A stretch of 64,000 nt of DNA, taken from positions 9,550,841 to 9,614,840 of the forward strand of contig CM072894.1 of assembly GCA_037013685.1 (NCBI GenBank). The letters run 5' to 3'. A model generated the notes under the pieces. That model worked only from the letters and a program-made list of their open reading frames with translations. It was not told the DNA's origin and did no database searches. Made by a program: the position numbers and the translations under genes. The stretch comes from Acridotheres tristis (lineage: Eukaryota > Chordata > Aves > Passeriformes > Sturnidae). Shown here piece by piece: positions 39,167 through 54,100 of this stretch (its first letter is position 1; each line of letters begins with the position of its first letter).

Positions 39167-42100
39167 TCACACAACTGCATAGGTATACAACATCTTCTGA
39201 GCCATTCTGGTATTCCCACTGCTCTGGTAAATGAGTGACAAGTTAAAGGCAGTATCTCTTCTCAAGTCTGTTTGATCCGTTTCTATTCCCTGTAAAAATA
39301 ATGATTAAAAAAAGTTATCAATATGCAAATATAGTATAAAACTGAAACGTGTAGCTATTACAGTGGAATCAAATTACATATTCATGGCCAGTAAAAGCTT
39401 TCACCTTTTTTTTTTTTCCAGTAAAAGCTTTTTTCAGCTTTTTTTCTGTATGGAAACAGAACAAGTATTCCTTGTGCCCTCCCTCTTTAAGGAGTTTCTA
39501 CATCATGTTGTTAATCACCAAAGTTATAAGATTTCACATTCAAAACATTAGCTGCAAGTTAAATAGCCAGCTTATAAACCAGCAAACTACTGCCTTAATT
39601 TGTCTTTGTATGCCAAGTATTTGTTTCTCCAATAAGAACGTGAATACTGCCTGCATCTTTTACAGGTCACAAGACTGCTGCTCTGAACTCTCAGGGCTAA
39701 CACCCACAGTTCTTACTTTAGCAACACTGCCCATTTTCTAAACACACTTGCAATGTTTCTACTTACCCATTCCACAGACCAGACCTGTAAATGTATGACT
39801 TGTCAATTAGGATCCAATACAGATCAATTAGAATTAAGCTATGGCTCAGATGCAATTAGGCATTCCTAATACTGGTCCATCTTGTTCCAGCATACTGTTT
39901 TATAGCATGGGTGAGTATACAGAACTTCCAGTTATAATTCATTGCATGTAATATACAGAAAGGTCAGCTACTTAATCAGGAAAAGTTGTTTAGCAATCCT
40001 TTTTGCTGCTGCTTCAGCCTGTGAGTAAATCCTTCAAAATTCATATATCTTTGAACTTTACACATTGTTGAATACATTATCAGGTGACAATCAGATTTGG
40101 GCTTCCAATGACAAGGAATTAAAATAGAAATTGAAGGAGGTGCAACTACAGAGGTTTTATATACCTATTTTAACTATGACTAAGGAATTCTTGACATTTT
40201 CCTGACTTTATTCTCTGTCCATAACTTACAAAGTTACAGTACCTCTAAGGTGAGGGGAGGAAGTTCCAGTGCTCTTTGGTAATAGTGGATTGCCAGGTGC
40301 AGCAATCCCAGCTGGTGCAGACCACGGCCTAGGTTGTAGAAGGACTCCTGGCATGGTCCACGCAGGTCCAAGTAGCGGTGAAGGAAGGAGAATCCCTGTA
40401 AGAGAAATCGAGCACACAACTTTTTCCTCTCCTCCTGTGCATTTTATTTTGTTACCATTCTGGAGTGTGATGATTCTGTTGTAAACAGAGGACCTTCTTT
40501 CTAGGGACCATGTTGGTAATCAGAGAAGATACTTCCTTCAATATGAGAAATTAGTTCAGACAAAGCAGCTAATGATCATAATTTAGGTCACCAGTAGGTC
40601 ACTGTGGCTGAATTACTAATTAACTACCATAGCAGCAAGAAATGATGTAAAATCACTGAGTATAGTAAGCAGGAAATGAGAAGAGAGAGAAGGGAACTGT
40701 ATTGCCAGGGGGTAACATAAATAGGACATTGTTCAAGAATGTTATAAAAGGAGAACAGGGCAGTCCCTGTAAAAAAGGCAAGCTGGTTTCAGAAAAAAAG
40801 TGGATAAAAATATTAAAATTAGGTCAAAGTTTGCAAGTTCAAAATGTCTTGAACTTAGACACTGTCATAACTGGTTTTATGTTACAACAGTTGGGGACCT
40901 GTAGCTTTTGTCAAGAACAGTGAAAGCTACAGCCTTCCAGCACTTTCAGAAGTCAGAAGAGCTCAGGATCCTCACCATATTGTGCTGACTGAGCTCAGCA
41001 GCTACAGGAATTAAATGGTATTTCAAGTTCATGAAAATACGTGGTGTAAAGTAGAGGAAATTACTTTCAAGATTCTATTTGAGACTACTTAGTCCGTGGT
41101 TTGTAACTGGATCTTGCAGATGAAAAGAAAAATGCAAATAAGGAAGCTGAAAATTTGAAGGTAGCTAAACTGAAGCTCGTAAGGTCTTTACAAAAAGAGT
41201 GTATAGAGGCATCTAAAAGGGGAAAAGGAAGATGGGGGGAAAAAACCACTTTCCAAGCCTGTAAGATTTGCCTCAAGAATGCAGTTTGAGACATATCTAT
41301 GAAGGCACATGGCATAGATTCCACTCTACAGCAATGCAGGCCAGAAAAAAAAAAAAAAAGTGAAAGAAAATTCAGATAACCACCAAGAAATTAGTAATAT
41401 TTTCACAAACAGCTGGCAGCTGTTGACATCAAGGTGAGTAATAAGCTACCTCTACCCATAAGGAGAGGAGATTCAGATGGTGTAACTATAGTTCAAAAGC
41501 ACATTCATCTGTGCTCATATTTTGCCACTTCTCTCTTTAGAAATACCATCTTAATGATGAAAAATTATTTAAACAGAGTGTGTTGTAGCCATAACCATCT
41601 GCAAGATACAAAGCCAGGAAACACTGTGGGTAACGAGAATTACACTGCCTCACCTGTACTAGAAGAGCATGCCTTTTCAGCACATATTTCTGAGAGGCCA
41701 TGTGGATGAAAGTCAGACCAATACAGAGACTGTATAAAGGCTCATCTGGGTTTGCACGGAAGGCTTGTACATACTGCCCTAAAAGCAAATAAAGGAATCG
41801 AGATGTTGGTTGTGAAAAGCATTCTTAAAGAAGTTAAGGGCAAGAAAGAATACACTTGAATTAGAAGTGTGAACTAAAAGGAACAGTTTAATATACCTAC
41901 ATCAAAATACACAGGAGAAAACAGGGAAGAAAATTGTGTATTTTCAGCATCCATTGGATTCTGAAGGAAGAATGCAGATAGTGATGTAAAAACGGAAGCA
42001 GAAAATGATCGGACACAGAAGGCAAACATGGTCCTTGCTGGAATTAAAATGTGGCATTTGCAGGACTTGACTGAAAGCAGCAGGTTTACTTTAAAGGCTT

Positions 42101-45100
42101 GCTTAAAACATGCAACCAGCTGTATTTGCTGTTTAAATTGGGCTGGTTCTGTCATTATTATCATCATTAGCCTCCAATTATCTTCACAAGTTAGTTATAT
42201 TTGCAATGTGTGCTAAACTTGAAACGTGCCAGCTTAATTTTTATTAGCAAAACCCTTCAGCAATGCTTTGATTCGTGTACAGAATAATTAAAGCACCAGA
42301 CTAGCATTGTGAACCTATAATTTTCTGATTAAAAAAAAAAAAAAATCAATCTTTCTCTTTTTAGAAACTTTCACTTGTTCTATTTGTTGATATTAGAACA
42401 TGAAAGATGTTACCAAGAGCATGCTTGAAACTGCCAGACACGAAGGCATTGTGCCCATTGAGGACACACAGCACGTGATTGTCAGGATTTTTCAGCATCA
42501 GGCGGAGACAAAAGCGATGGTGACGGACATCCTGAGACTGCATAGTGACTTGATTGAAGATGTTCCACAGCTGGGGCTTATTGACATTTTCCATGACCAT
42601 GATTCTACAGAATTGAGAAGTGTGCAAGAAATTAGTAAATGCTATGTAGTATATACTGTATCTTCAATAAAATCTCAGCAGTTCAGGGAAGATAACAAAG
42701 AATAGAAATTCAAAGAGAAGGTCAGTCAAAGATGACGGTGAAAAACAGAACTAATGGTTTTGGCCAAATCAACCAATCTATTGCATTGTGCATTTTTGCA
42801 ATCTGAGGCTATAGGAAAGCTCCTTCAGTTTCAGTAGCCTTCTCTCATTTAGCCAAGGCTGGAAAGCATCAGCCTGCCTATTTCAGCAGTATCATCAGCA
42901 GTGTGACTACAGCCCCAGTGGAGGCAATTACAGCACAGACTGCTGTGCCTTCTGCATAGCCCACCTGATATAGTTGTAAGCTTTCCTGAAGTTCTTGTCC
43001 AGAATTGCGGCAGAGAGCCCAAAGTACTCCAGCTCCTTGCGCTTTTGTCTGTCCTCGTAGAATGAGTAATATTCCAGTGAGGAATCCACAAGCAGCTCTG
43101 CCTCCTTGTACCGAGAGAGGTCACACAAGGCATATATAGCCTTCAGGAGGAGGTTCCACCAGTCATCTTTTGTCAGAACGCTTGTGAGAACAGCAAAAAT
43201 TGCTAAAAATATTGGAGCCAGAAAGTTGAGAAAAATTAGAACAAGAAAGATAAATTTTTACAAAATAGATGCATACATCAAACTGATATTTTCAAAGATG
43301 TTGTAGCACTAACAGCTAATATGAAGTATTTACTTTTTCTCAGTTTAAGGGCAGTTCATCAAAAACCAGCAAAAATCACTCAGAAAGTGGGAACAAAAGA
43401 CAGGCAATACGTCCAGTTCAAGCTGTAAACACACTACATGAATGCAATGAAGTTCCTCTCCCTAATTTATCAAGCAGTGCTTAAGAACATGTAGTCTGGC
43501 TCAACCAAGCCTGAGCCAGCTAAATAAATCACGCCACTTTTAAAATGTATTTGTATTACAGTCTAGATTTGCGTGTATGATATTTCCCCTGAGGAGAATG
43601 TTGGCCCCTAAGATCTCTAGAGGCCCTTCTCAATCTGAATTATTCTGTAATCTATTTTTCTCTGAATGGGGACTGTTCCCTTATGAGATATTATCTTCAG
43701 TTTTGCTGCCTTCTTTGCCCTAGAAATAAAGCAATGTTAACATGAACTGCATGGATTTAGCATGCAAAACCCGGAGCGTTTTTATCATTTTTCAGAACTA
43801 TTTGACCTTGTTGCTTTGTTTTTATTAAACAATCTGTGATTTGTTACCTTTCGCATCGCAATTTGCTGTCTCTTGGTCATCATTGTCAGAAATTTTATCC
43901 CTCGACACCTTAATAAGATAGAGGTGTCTCTCTCCAGATTTGGAACTAGATATCAAACACACCTGAGCTCTGCTCATTGCTACCTAGAAACAAATTTAAG
44001 GGCAGCATTTCAGATTACAATGTAACATTCTATAACAAAGGCAGCTTTATAGCCAATCAATCGTGCACACTTTGCATCCCAAAACAGTCTGCGACACCAC
44101 CAAACAGCAAGGTGACCAGAGAGAACATTCCCAACAGGAATATCATCTCTGCATTGTCTCGTGCTCCAGTGCAAACTGGGCTACACAAAAGCAAGACACA
44201 AACTCTTCAACCTACTTAAAAAGACTTCTCCTGGGATTGGAACATCCCTGGGTATACTGAAATCAAGATTCTTTGCATAGACGGATAAGAAGAACAATGC
44301 TTTTCTCTATCAGTTTCAGAAGTTTGTGGATAGTCAGCTCTTCAACCAGTGTAATACAATAGTCAAGGTTCTGAGCAAGGTATAAAATGGAGGTCTAAGC
44401 ATTAACTTACTTAACTCACTCCCTATTTACAAATAAACAAAAATCAGTTAACACAAAACTGCCACCACTGTATTCACTGGCTAAACAGAAATCAGTTAAC
44501 ACAAAACTGCCACCACTGTATTCACTGGCTAAGCAGATTCTTATTTTGCCCTTGGATCACAAGAAAATAATACAGAAGGAAATTAAAAAGAAAATTGTTG
44601 AAATAGAAGCCAGTATCAACTCCTCAAAAAAGCTCTGTGCTGAGTGTGAAAATGGCAAGCAGTAGTTTTAGAATCCAGTGGGCTGTAAGCACACTGAGAA
44701 CAGGGAGTTCAAGTCACTGTATCAATAATTACACACACAAACAGTCCTCTGTTCTGAACACTACAGGCAGGAATACCAGTATTGCAGGCTACCTGCAAGA
44801 TTACTATCTAACAAAATTATGAAACCACTTGCATATAAAAGCCCACTAGCTTTCCTCCTCAGTTCATTTGTTGTTTGTCTTGACCCAAGTCACAGCTGTC
44901 CAAATTCTTACAGTGCAGCTGGAGAGACTAGCTTACCTTCAGCAGCATTGCCAGCATTGTGAGCAAAGTGTCAATGTAACCATACATTTTGCCTTGGGAA
45001 TACAACAGAGTGGAGCGATGCAGCAGAAGCTTTAGTTCCTGGACAACAGTGAACATTATTATTCAACCTCTTGCACAGACTGAGTTTATAAAACAAACAA

Positions 45101-48100
45101 TTTTGACTCAGTACAGTACTAATAGGATTGTAAAAGCTTCCAGAAAGCCGTAAGAATATGCAGCAGCAGGTAAACTTTCCCTAAACTGCTCTCAGGAATT
45201 ACTGTTCCAAATTCTCCAATTTCAGAAAAATCTGGCATGACTCTTACCTATGCTGAGGGTGCTTCTAGAGAGGGGATTCAGAACCTCTGCTTACAATCAA
45301 CAGAGGCCAACTCACATGTAGCAACAGCTGATCAACTTGATGTAGAGTCAGGACTGGCTCTCAGTGGCCAAAAGCTTGTGGATTAGATGAGACTGGGGAA
45401 ATGCTGAGAGAATGGTCAGGGAGAAAGTGAGGAGGATGTGTCCCTGACACTGTAATGGATCAGTCACTGTGCCCTGCTGCCCATGAGAAGTTAAGTCTGA
45501 ATCCCTGGTCCTATGCAGACATCTTGGACTACTAGCACAGTCTGGCAGAATAATACACCCTAAATGGAAACAGGGAACAATTTACCCACCTGCTGCGCAG
45601 CGTTGGCATCCTGAGCCAGTGTATCTGGGTCATACATCGGTTCCAGAGCCTCCAGAGCTTTCTCAGGCCGGCCCAGCTGCTGCTGAAGTGTTGAAAGTGA
45701 GATTCTTGCATCGAGATGCAATGGAGCAAGATCAACAACTTTGGCATAGCTCTCTGCAGCACGCTCCATGTGTCCCAAAGCCTTCAAGCATTCTAGAAAT
45801 ACCGTAAGCAACACAAGACACTTAAGTGGCAGAAAAATATGATTTCAAAGTTTGCAAATAAATTAACATACCTTCCTAGTAAAATCACCCCAAACATGTC
45901 TTTTTAAGTGAAAATATTCAGATATATGCACTGATGCATCCAGCTTCAATCATCAGCAGTTGACACAGGATGAAATGCAGAATAGATGTTGCTTCACTTA
46001 CATGAAAATAAAGTACTTTTAGCTGACATAAATTTCAGTGTATATCAAGAACAAAAAAATGCTCAACAGAGTTGTCATAATAAACGTCATTCTGCAAATA
46101 CTAATTCTTGTTCAACCAGTCAATCTAAATTTCCCATGATGTTGAATAAAGGTCCCTGGAAATGCTCAGCATTGTATTATCATTTTCAGCCCCCCATGTT
46201 CAGCAGTCCTGCCTCTTCTCACCTGCGTGCCGGAGCCACACAACAGCCAGGTTGTATCGTTCTGAACAGACAAGGGAACTCAGGAGAGGTAGGGCTGAGT
46301 TGTATTCTCCAATATCCAGAAAAGCCTCTGCAACATCCAAATACAAGTCACCCATATCTTCTGGATTTTGTTCCACCAGAGTAGTCAAAAGGGGCTTTAA
46401 GAAAAACGACACAAATACTGAAAGCTCAAATAATAAATGAGAACATTTCTTTAAGGCATGCTTACTAGAAGCTTATATTTTTATCCTATGATTTTTATCT
46501 ATTTGCATTCTGAACTATACTGTATTTAGTATTAGTTTAGAAATGAAAAATAAAAGATCTGAAATTCAGAATTCCTGAAAAAGCCCCATTTTTCTATTCT
46601 AGATGTTTCACACATCCAGTGCGTAAAAAGTGTCCATCAGTGATGAGTGTCCTTTATGAAAGAACACTTTTCAGATTTAGTACGGCTTTAAGACAAAGTG
46701 AAAACATGTTCCTTAGTGTTCAACAACTTTGAGGTATAGTCCTGGGCCTGTCACAGCACACAGGCTGTGACATACTGTGCTTGAGTAACAATTACACTGG
46801 TATAATTTCTAAGGGCAAAGATATTATTTCTGCTACTACAAGCCTGTAAGGTTTCTCTCTTGGAGTGGGAGAGAAGCAAAAAGAAACTCCACAGCTCCCT
46901 CAACCACCTCAGTCTATGAAAACAGGAACAAATACCTGCTTTTGTGATTTCTTAGAGCACTCCCCCCTTTTGAGTTGGGTTTACACTTACACTGAGTGGC
47001 TCCAGGATGTTCAAGTGAATCAAGCACACCATCAGCTTGACCGTGATGTCTATGGGAACACCCTCAGGTATGCAGCAGCTGACCTTCTCCACAACTGTGA
47101 CAAGATAAAGAATTTCCTTCTGAACCCAGAGGTTTTAAGAAGCACTTCTCAAGCACCACATCCCCTCCAGGCCATGCTCAGGAACTGAGAAAATATTCCT
47201 ATCAGCTCTAGTGTTCGTCTGCCCTTCCTTTCCTCCTTCTCTATCTTTTCCAAGAGTTGGAGCAACGTCTTCCTACTGTCTCTGAGACTAATAATTCCAT
47301 GTGAGGTACCAAGTGCTGTCAGTCTGCATTGACTTTAACAGCAGGATTCCACAGCATGTGCTTAGATCCTTTGCCTGCTAAAGAGGTACTTGCTCAATAA
47401 AGCTTTCCTTTAACAATTTATGCACCTGTGCCCTCTTCTCTTTTTTTTATTTGAAGGAAATGCCCTGTATTATTCTCGTCCTTGCTAAGTTATGTCCTGT
47501 GTACCAGGTACTGCCTGAACACATTGTTAAACACAGTAAACCACAGAACTTCACACAACAGGTAGGCTGAATGCAACCTGATCAGAATGCAGACATGAGG
47601 CACAGTAGCTACCCATGACAATACCAGCAAATGAGAGGTCACACAATAAAATTCCATTATCATACGTCCTTCACATACAGTCATGACACCTCCTTAACTC
47701 CTGATTAAGTTCTCCTTCACTTCAATGCTTACACCAGACATTCGGAGTGACTGCCAACATCTGAGAAAACTGTGATTTCCAACCTAAAGTTTCCCTTTTA
47801 CCGCCTACATCCACATCCCTTTACTGCAAATCACAACATGCAGATTAATTCATCATTCTCTGAACACTGCAATACCCAGCACAAGGGTAACTATTCCAAT
47901 ACTGATATATTTTTATAAAACGACAATTGTCTGGCTGGGTTAGAAGGAAGCTCTGAGTAAGGGAAAGAAGAGAAGTACAGAAGAATCCTTTTCTGGATGA
48001 AGCCCTGTTTCTGTGCTGTTAGAAATCTTCCGCTGTTATATGATTACAAGTTGGTTCCTAACCATATAATCAGTTCATAGACTTGTTCAAAATTTAAAAA

Positions 48101-51100
48101 ATAAATTACTTACCTGGAGCACTGGATTCAGCAACTGGATGACTCTGGTCGTCAGTCACTGCCTCCTGGCTTTCCTGAGTTTCTACTACTGCACCTGTAT
48201 CTTCTTTAAAAGATTATCAGATTAACCAGTAAGATCAGCTAAGCCAGCAGCTATTTGCCTTTGAATCCATACCTGATTGGCAGCTTACTCTGAAAAGTGG
48301 ACTGGATTTCTGCTGTTTTGGTCTGGGGTTTTTTGTGTTGTATTGTTTTGTTTTTTAAGGACAGCAGAGCAGGAGGCAGTTATAAAAATTAAGTTACAAA
48401 GCAACAGAGGGTGAAGAACCAAACTCTACTTTAGAAGCTTTCTCTCAATCAATGGCACACACAAGGTAGCCTGGGAATATTGTGGTCTAATTCCTAGACT
48501 CCTTACAGTTTTGTTTCTTACAAATTATCTGCTGAAAGTCTCCATCAGAGCAGTTGTTCATTAGTCAACTGTATTTTTACCTGGTCAATCAGAGCAAAAA
48601 GCCAACAGAAATATCTTATATCTGTATTGGGCTTGGGTCAGATTGCTGAAATAACCACTTCAATCACAAAACAGACTGTCTGCTTATGGACTTGCTGTGC
48701 TGTGCCCATTCTACAGCCTAAATATACATTTTCAGATTAAATTACTTTGATAAAGCAGGTTTCTCAAAGACAACCTACTTCATTAAATTACAAGCTACTA
48801 TGCCTAGATTTCAGTTAGATGGTTAATAACAGATGCAGGATGTATACAGAGCATACAGAGCCTTACTCTTAGGTCAAGGCTCATATTCTTGAGCACAGCT
48901 GCCACTAAGCTTATCTTTTTTTTTTTTTTAGAAGCTATTTAGCTGGTAGAAATAGCTGGTCTGATGTAAACACTCAGAGGAATGTTTAGAATTTTAAAAG
49001 GCCTCCAGTTGCCTGGAGAGCAGTCCTTGTCTTCAGTGAGTCAGCAGGGCTATGAGGACACCAGAGTAACTTCTTACAGCAGGTTGAGGTCATGCCATGT
49101 AACTCACTAAAAGCACCCACGGATTTCAATACAGAAAAGCCTGTCAACAATGCAGCAAAATATACCCAGGAGTTGAAAAGGTAAAGGAAAAGATGCCATA
49201 AGAACAGCAGGGTCACAGTAACCACCTGACAGCTACTTACCCTTTTTCTCCTCAGTTGCACTTTTTTCTGGTGCCTTTTTTTCAAGTACAATTCCCGTAA
49301 AATCTGTAATAACCTAAAACAGAAAAGTAACTTGGATCATTTCAAAGATTTAAAGCATAAATGGAGCAACCAGCCTATGTGACAGTTTTAGACATCAGAG
49401 AAGTCACCAGAGGAAAAGCTGCATTCATCTACACAAGTAGAACCTTTAAACCAGAAATGGCTCTGTGACTACAGTTCTATTGTATTAATAAATCCAGTAG
49501 CTAAATGCTGTGTACATAAAATTGACTGATTGATGTTTAAGTAGGGAAGAAGTACGAAAAAGGATCAGAGGAATTGTTTGCAGGCTCTGACAGAGAGAGA
49601 GCTGAAAAAAATCCAAAGAAAGGAAAAAAACCCAAAGTAATTTAGTATCAACAAATATGAATGTTCACAAGAAGAAGTCCCAACTTACAGTGTCTTTTCA
49701 ATCTATCTTGGAAAGTGTGACAATGGCCAAATACCAACATCTTTTCTCTCTAAGCCAGACCAAATCAAGTTGGAAATATGCCTCAAAAGTGAGAGTTAAC
49801 AAATTTGGACCAGATAAGCAATATTCTCTAACTCCTGTTGCCTTAGAGTTAAGATGTATTGTCTTTCTGGAATGCATGCTTAGTGCTTAATGCATAAATT
49901 ATTAGCTGTAACACAAGTCTGCCAAATAAATCACAACAACCTGCATTTGAACCATCAGAGCATTCAGTGTCATGATTTTAACATTCCACTCAGAGAATGA
50001 CCTCTGCTGGTATTACTCACAAAACCAGCCTGAAGGTCTTCTCTGGCTACTAAGATTATGGTCACTATAGAGAAGGAGAGGAAGGATCCCAAAACTTTAA
50101 ACCTCCAACAGCATACATATCTATCAGCCCTCAATTAATTTAATCCAACCATTAATTTAAATGCTAGTTACTACAGCAAGCAGTCTATTTCTGATGAGCT
50201 CTATCTTTACAGAAGCAGGACCCCATTTTAGCACTGCAGGAACAGAAACTATGAACATAAACCATCCATTCTGGCTGGCAAAGAAGTGCTGGAAATGACA
50301 CCCAAATGCACGGAGCTGTCCATACCGCCAGAGCTTTGTCGTACTGTTTGGAGGAGATGTACAGTTCAGCTGCAATGTTAACATCCTCCATGGACACAAG
50401 GCTCTGGTGCTTGGTAAAGGCCTCTTCCACTATCTCAATAGCAGAGGTCACATCATTGGCTTCATAGTAACTCCTGTAAAATGCAGAGATGAGATATCAG
50501 GCAATTCACATAACTGGCAATATATACTTTGAAAGGAAGCAAAAGGATTTTCATATTTCTCTTATTTTTGCTTATTAGCGAAGATCTTCATTAGCAAGTG
50601 GATGTTATAAAAGACAGCAAGAAAGGGGGTGTTTTTCCACTCCTTACAACTGCTGAAAACTTTTACATATTTCAAATAATTAAGAATTTTTTCCTCCTAT
50701 TTGTTAGGATATTACTGGAGTTTTCATCACAGTCTCCCTCACTGGACTCGGGCATCAATCATGTCCCACATTAACCTGCTTTGAGAAACCTTCACTAATA
50801 ACATTGTTATAATACACATCCTTGCATTTTTTGTACATTTCCCAAACATGAAGATCAAAAGACCTTAAACTCTTTTGACCACTAACAGCTTTCCACAAGA
50901 AAGTAACTGACAAAGCAGTAAGAACTGCTGCCGGAGAGCTACACGCTTGAACCACGAGGCTCCTGTGGCAAAGCAAATCCCAGCGTTTGCAAACCCAGCT
51001 CACTTGGCCATGTCTCGGGCCAGCTGCATGAAGCGCTCCCCATCGGAGGGCGCCAGCAGGTTCAGGATGCGCCGGTAGCCATCCATGGCCATCTTCTGCT

Positions 51101-54100
51101 CGCCCAGCTGCTCGTACAGGCTGGACCTCTCCCACAGGAAGCGCACGTTGGTCGGGTCGTACTTCAGAGCTACAGGAAGAAGCAGCAGCATTGGAAGAGT
51201 TTAGGAAAAGGCAACAGTGGATTTCACACTCATTTCCTTGATTCGTGTCAAGGGACACGCACAAGGTTTTTGCAAGGACATCTTATACTACAGATTCATT
51301 AATCTTTGATAAAAGTCCAGACAGAGGTATCAGAATCTTAGCACCCTGAAGCAAAGTAAGCTAGAAAGGAGAAGAAAAGAAAATGATTGCCGTTAGCACC
51401 TAGCATTAATTTTAAATTATTAAAATGTTTGCTACACTACCTTTCGTGTAGCAGAAAACAGCCTGTTTAATATTGTCCTGCTCCAGTGACATTTCTGCCA
51501 GTCTAACCCACTCCTCAGTATTGCTAGGATTTAAGTGAGCTGCAATCAGGCCAAACTGGAGTGACTTCTCCATATCACCCTGGTCTTCATAGATCATGGC
51601 AAGAGTGGAAAATGGCTCATGAGCAAGAGGAGCTGTGAAAAGACAAAAAGAATTACTAAGATTTATTGTTTAAAATCCACACTGGAAATAAATAACTTGC
51701 CTTTCTTGAAGAACAGGTATCAGAATTATATAAAACATTCACATGTGCTGTTTAAATTCGGGAAAAACTTGTGAACAAGTTTCTGTTTCCTATTTGTAAA
51801 TTATTGAACAGCCTGACTGAATCTAACAACAACCATTTATAGTATTATTCTACAATGCAAGTCATGCTCATGCTTATACTTTGTGTCTACAAAGACAACA
51901 AAAGAAAATTGTGTAAAGCTAAGCCAAAACCCGGACCTCTGCAGAATTGAGGTACTAGTTTATTTTTATAAGCAAAAAAAAAAAACGGAAGTGCACCACA
52001 TATTCTTAATTCTACTCCTTATACCCTGACTTTGCCTATACTGTTTATTTTCATCTTCAGTGAAGCCACACTGAATCCTCCTCCTGCACATGGAATTTTC
52101 ACCCCATCCTCAAAGCCCAAAGGTTTGCCCATGTTCCCATACCTTGCCGAATGATTTCCATGCACATCAGAATGGCCTCCTCACGCTCCCCTCGAGCAAA
52201 TCTGATGTTGGCCTCTCCCATCAGACCCCTCAAGGCACGGGGAAGTTTGCTGCGAGGTCTTTTCTCCTAAATGGAAAAGGAATGCTATTTCTGCCCAAGG
52301 TTGAGTTGTGCCAAAATTTAGGAGACACCTTGTTGTGCTTACCACCCCCTGACACCAAGTTATTTAAGTACTGGCAATATTGAATGACTGACAAAAACTT
52401 GCTAAGGTTCATGGTTTTTTGACACTGATTTCACGATTTCTGAAAGCTTTCAAACAATAAACTACAGTGCTTTTATAATAAACAAAACATAACAAACATC
52501 AGCATAAGCAGGATTGTCCTACATGGAACAATTTTCAGGCAAATTTCTCAGTAAGCAGCTAAAAGTCACACAAAGTGGCATTGATGCACTATGGTCAGGG
52601 GACACATGGAAGTTATGTGGAAGTTTAAATACTTGCTTTCATCATTTTCTTGGTCTCTCGATTAAGAACCATCTCCAAAACAAAAACATCTCCAGCTGTA
52701 GGCTGCTCCGTAGTTTCTTCTTCCTCTTCTTGCTCTTCCTCCTCCTCCTCCTCTTCTTCATCCTCCTCCTCCTCTTCATTTTCCCCAAGCATGGATGCAA
52801 AGACCCGCTGGACAGATTTACTGACCCCATCTGCTGTTTCTCCTGGTTGAGAAAGAAGTAAAATAGGTTTATGCTATAATGAAGAGGACATGCTGCTTCT
52901 CTGGACAAGTGCAGAGAAATCAGCAGCCCACTTGAAGCAGCTATTCTGTATGAGTGCTGCCTGCAGAAATGCAGAAAAACTATTACCAGCCTCTTTGGTT
53001 TTAAAACTCTGCATTATTCATCACCAATGCTTGGTAAGGCCCAACCTGTAACATCTTTTGGGTACTTGAAATGAAAGCAGGGAGGAACACACAGAATGAA
53101 GCCACAGTTTAATCAACATTTTTCTCAATGCAGAAGAATATTAAGCAATTTTCAAGCACTGAGCTGGCTAGCTGCAATTAGCTTTTCAGTTGAAGAGGCT
53201 ATAAGTGAGCAGAGAATTCTACTACACAACAATCCAGCAACCAACTTTTAGAAGTAATTGAAAACAAGATCTTGTAACCATTCCATCCAGGTCAACAAGT
53301 ACCTTTTAACATGTGTAAATGCAAAATCCGGATTATTTGCATTTCTCTGGAAAAAGAACAGAATTCTTTTAAAAAAGTAATAAAATGATGCTAAGTACTC
53401 TGAATAAACATACTTAAGGCATATATTGAAAAAAAAATTACCATTTTTTATTTGCAATTTCTCATTATGAAGTGAACTCAGGGTTATAACTCACTACAGA
53501 TCTATATACAAAACTCCAAATATGTAGGGTTCAAAGGTTTGGGCTGCAGGACTGGACTCCCTAAAGACTTGATCGAAAAATAACTACAGTATCAAGTTGG
53601 GATGAAAAACAAATCTATCATGTATTGCTTATATAGGAGAGGGACTTGGGGACCACACTAGGGTTTATGGTTATTTGGATATGATTGATTATTTTTAGGC
53701 TGACTTGGATATTGAGCATCTAAACACAAGACTTTTCTTCCCCTGTCCCCATCTGTAAAAAAACCCATAATTATTAATTTAATTTCCCTTTTATTTCAGT
53801 CCCTTCAGAGAACAGAAAGGGGAAAACGGAGCCAGGTTTTTATGAAGTCAGTTATTGAAGAGCAAATGCTTCCAGTGTCTTTTTAAATACAAATGATTAT
53901 GTTAAAAATACCTACCATCAGTTTCATCCTGACTTTGGGATTTCCCAGATGCTTTTCTGGATGAAGATGGAGCCTCTATATCTTCCTCATTTTCCTCAGC
54001 AGATGCATTTTCACCATCCTACACACACCAAAACCACAAATTATTACCTTTGTAGTATCACCCACTTTTATTTCCCCCATATATTTAGAGTAACCATTTG

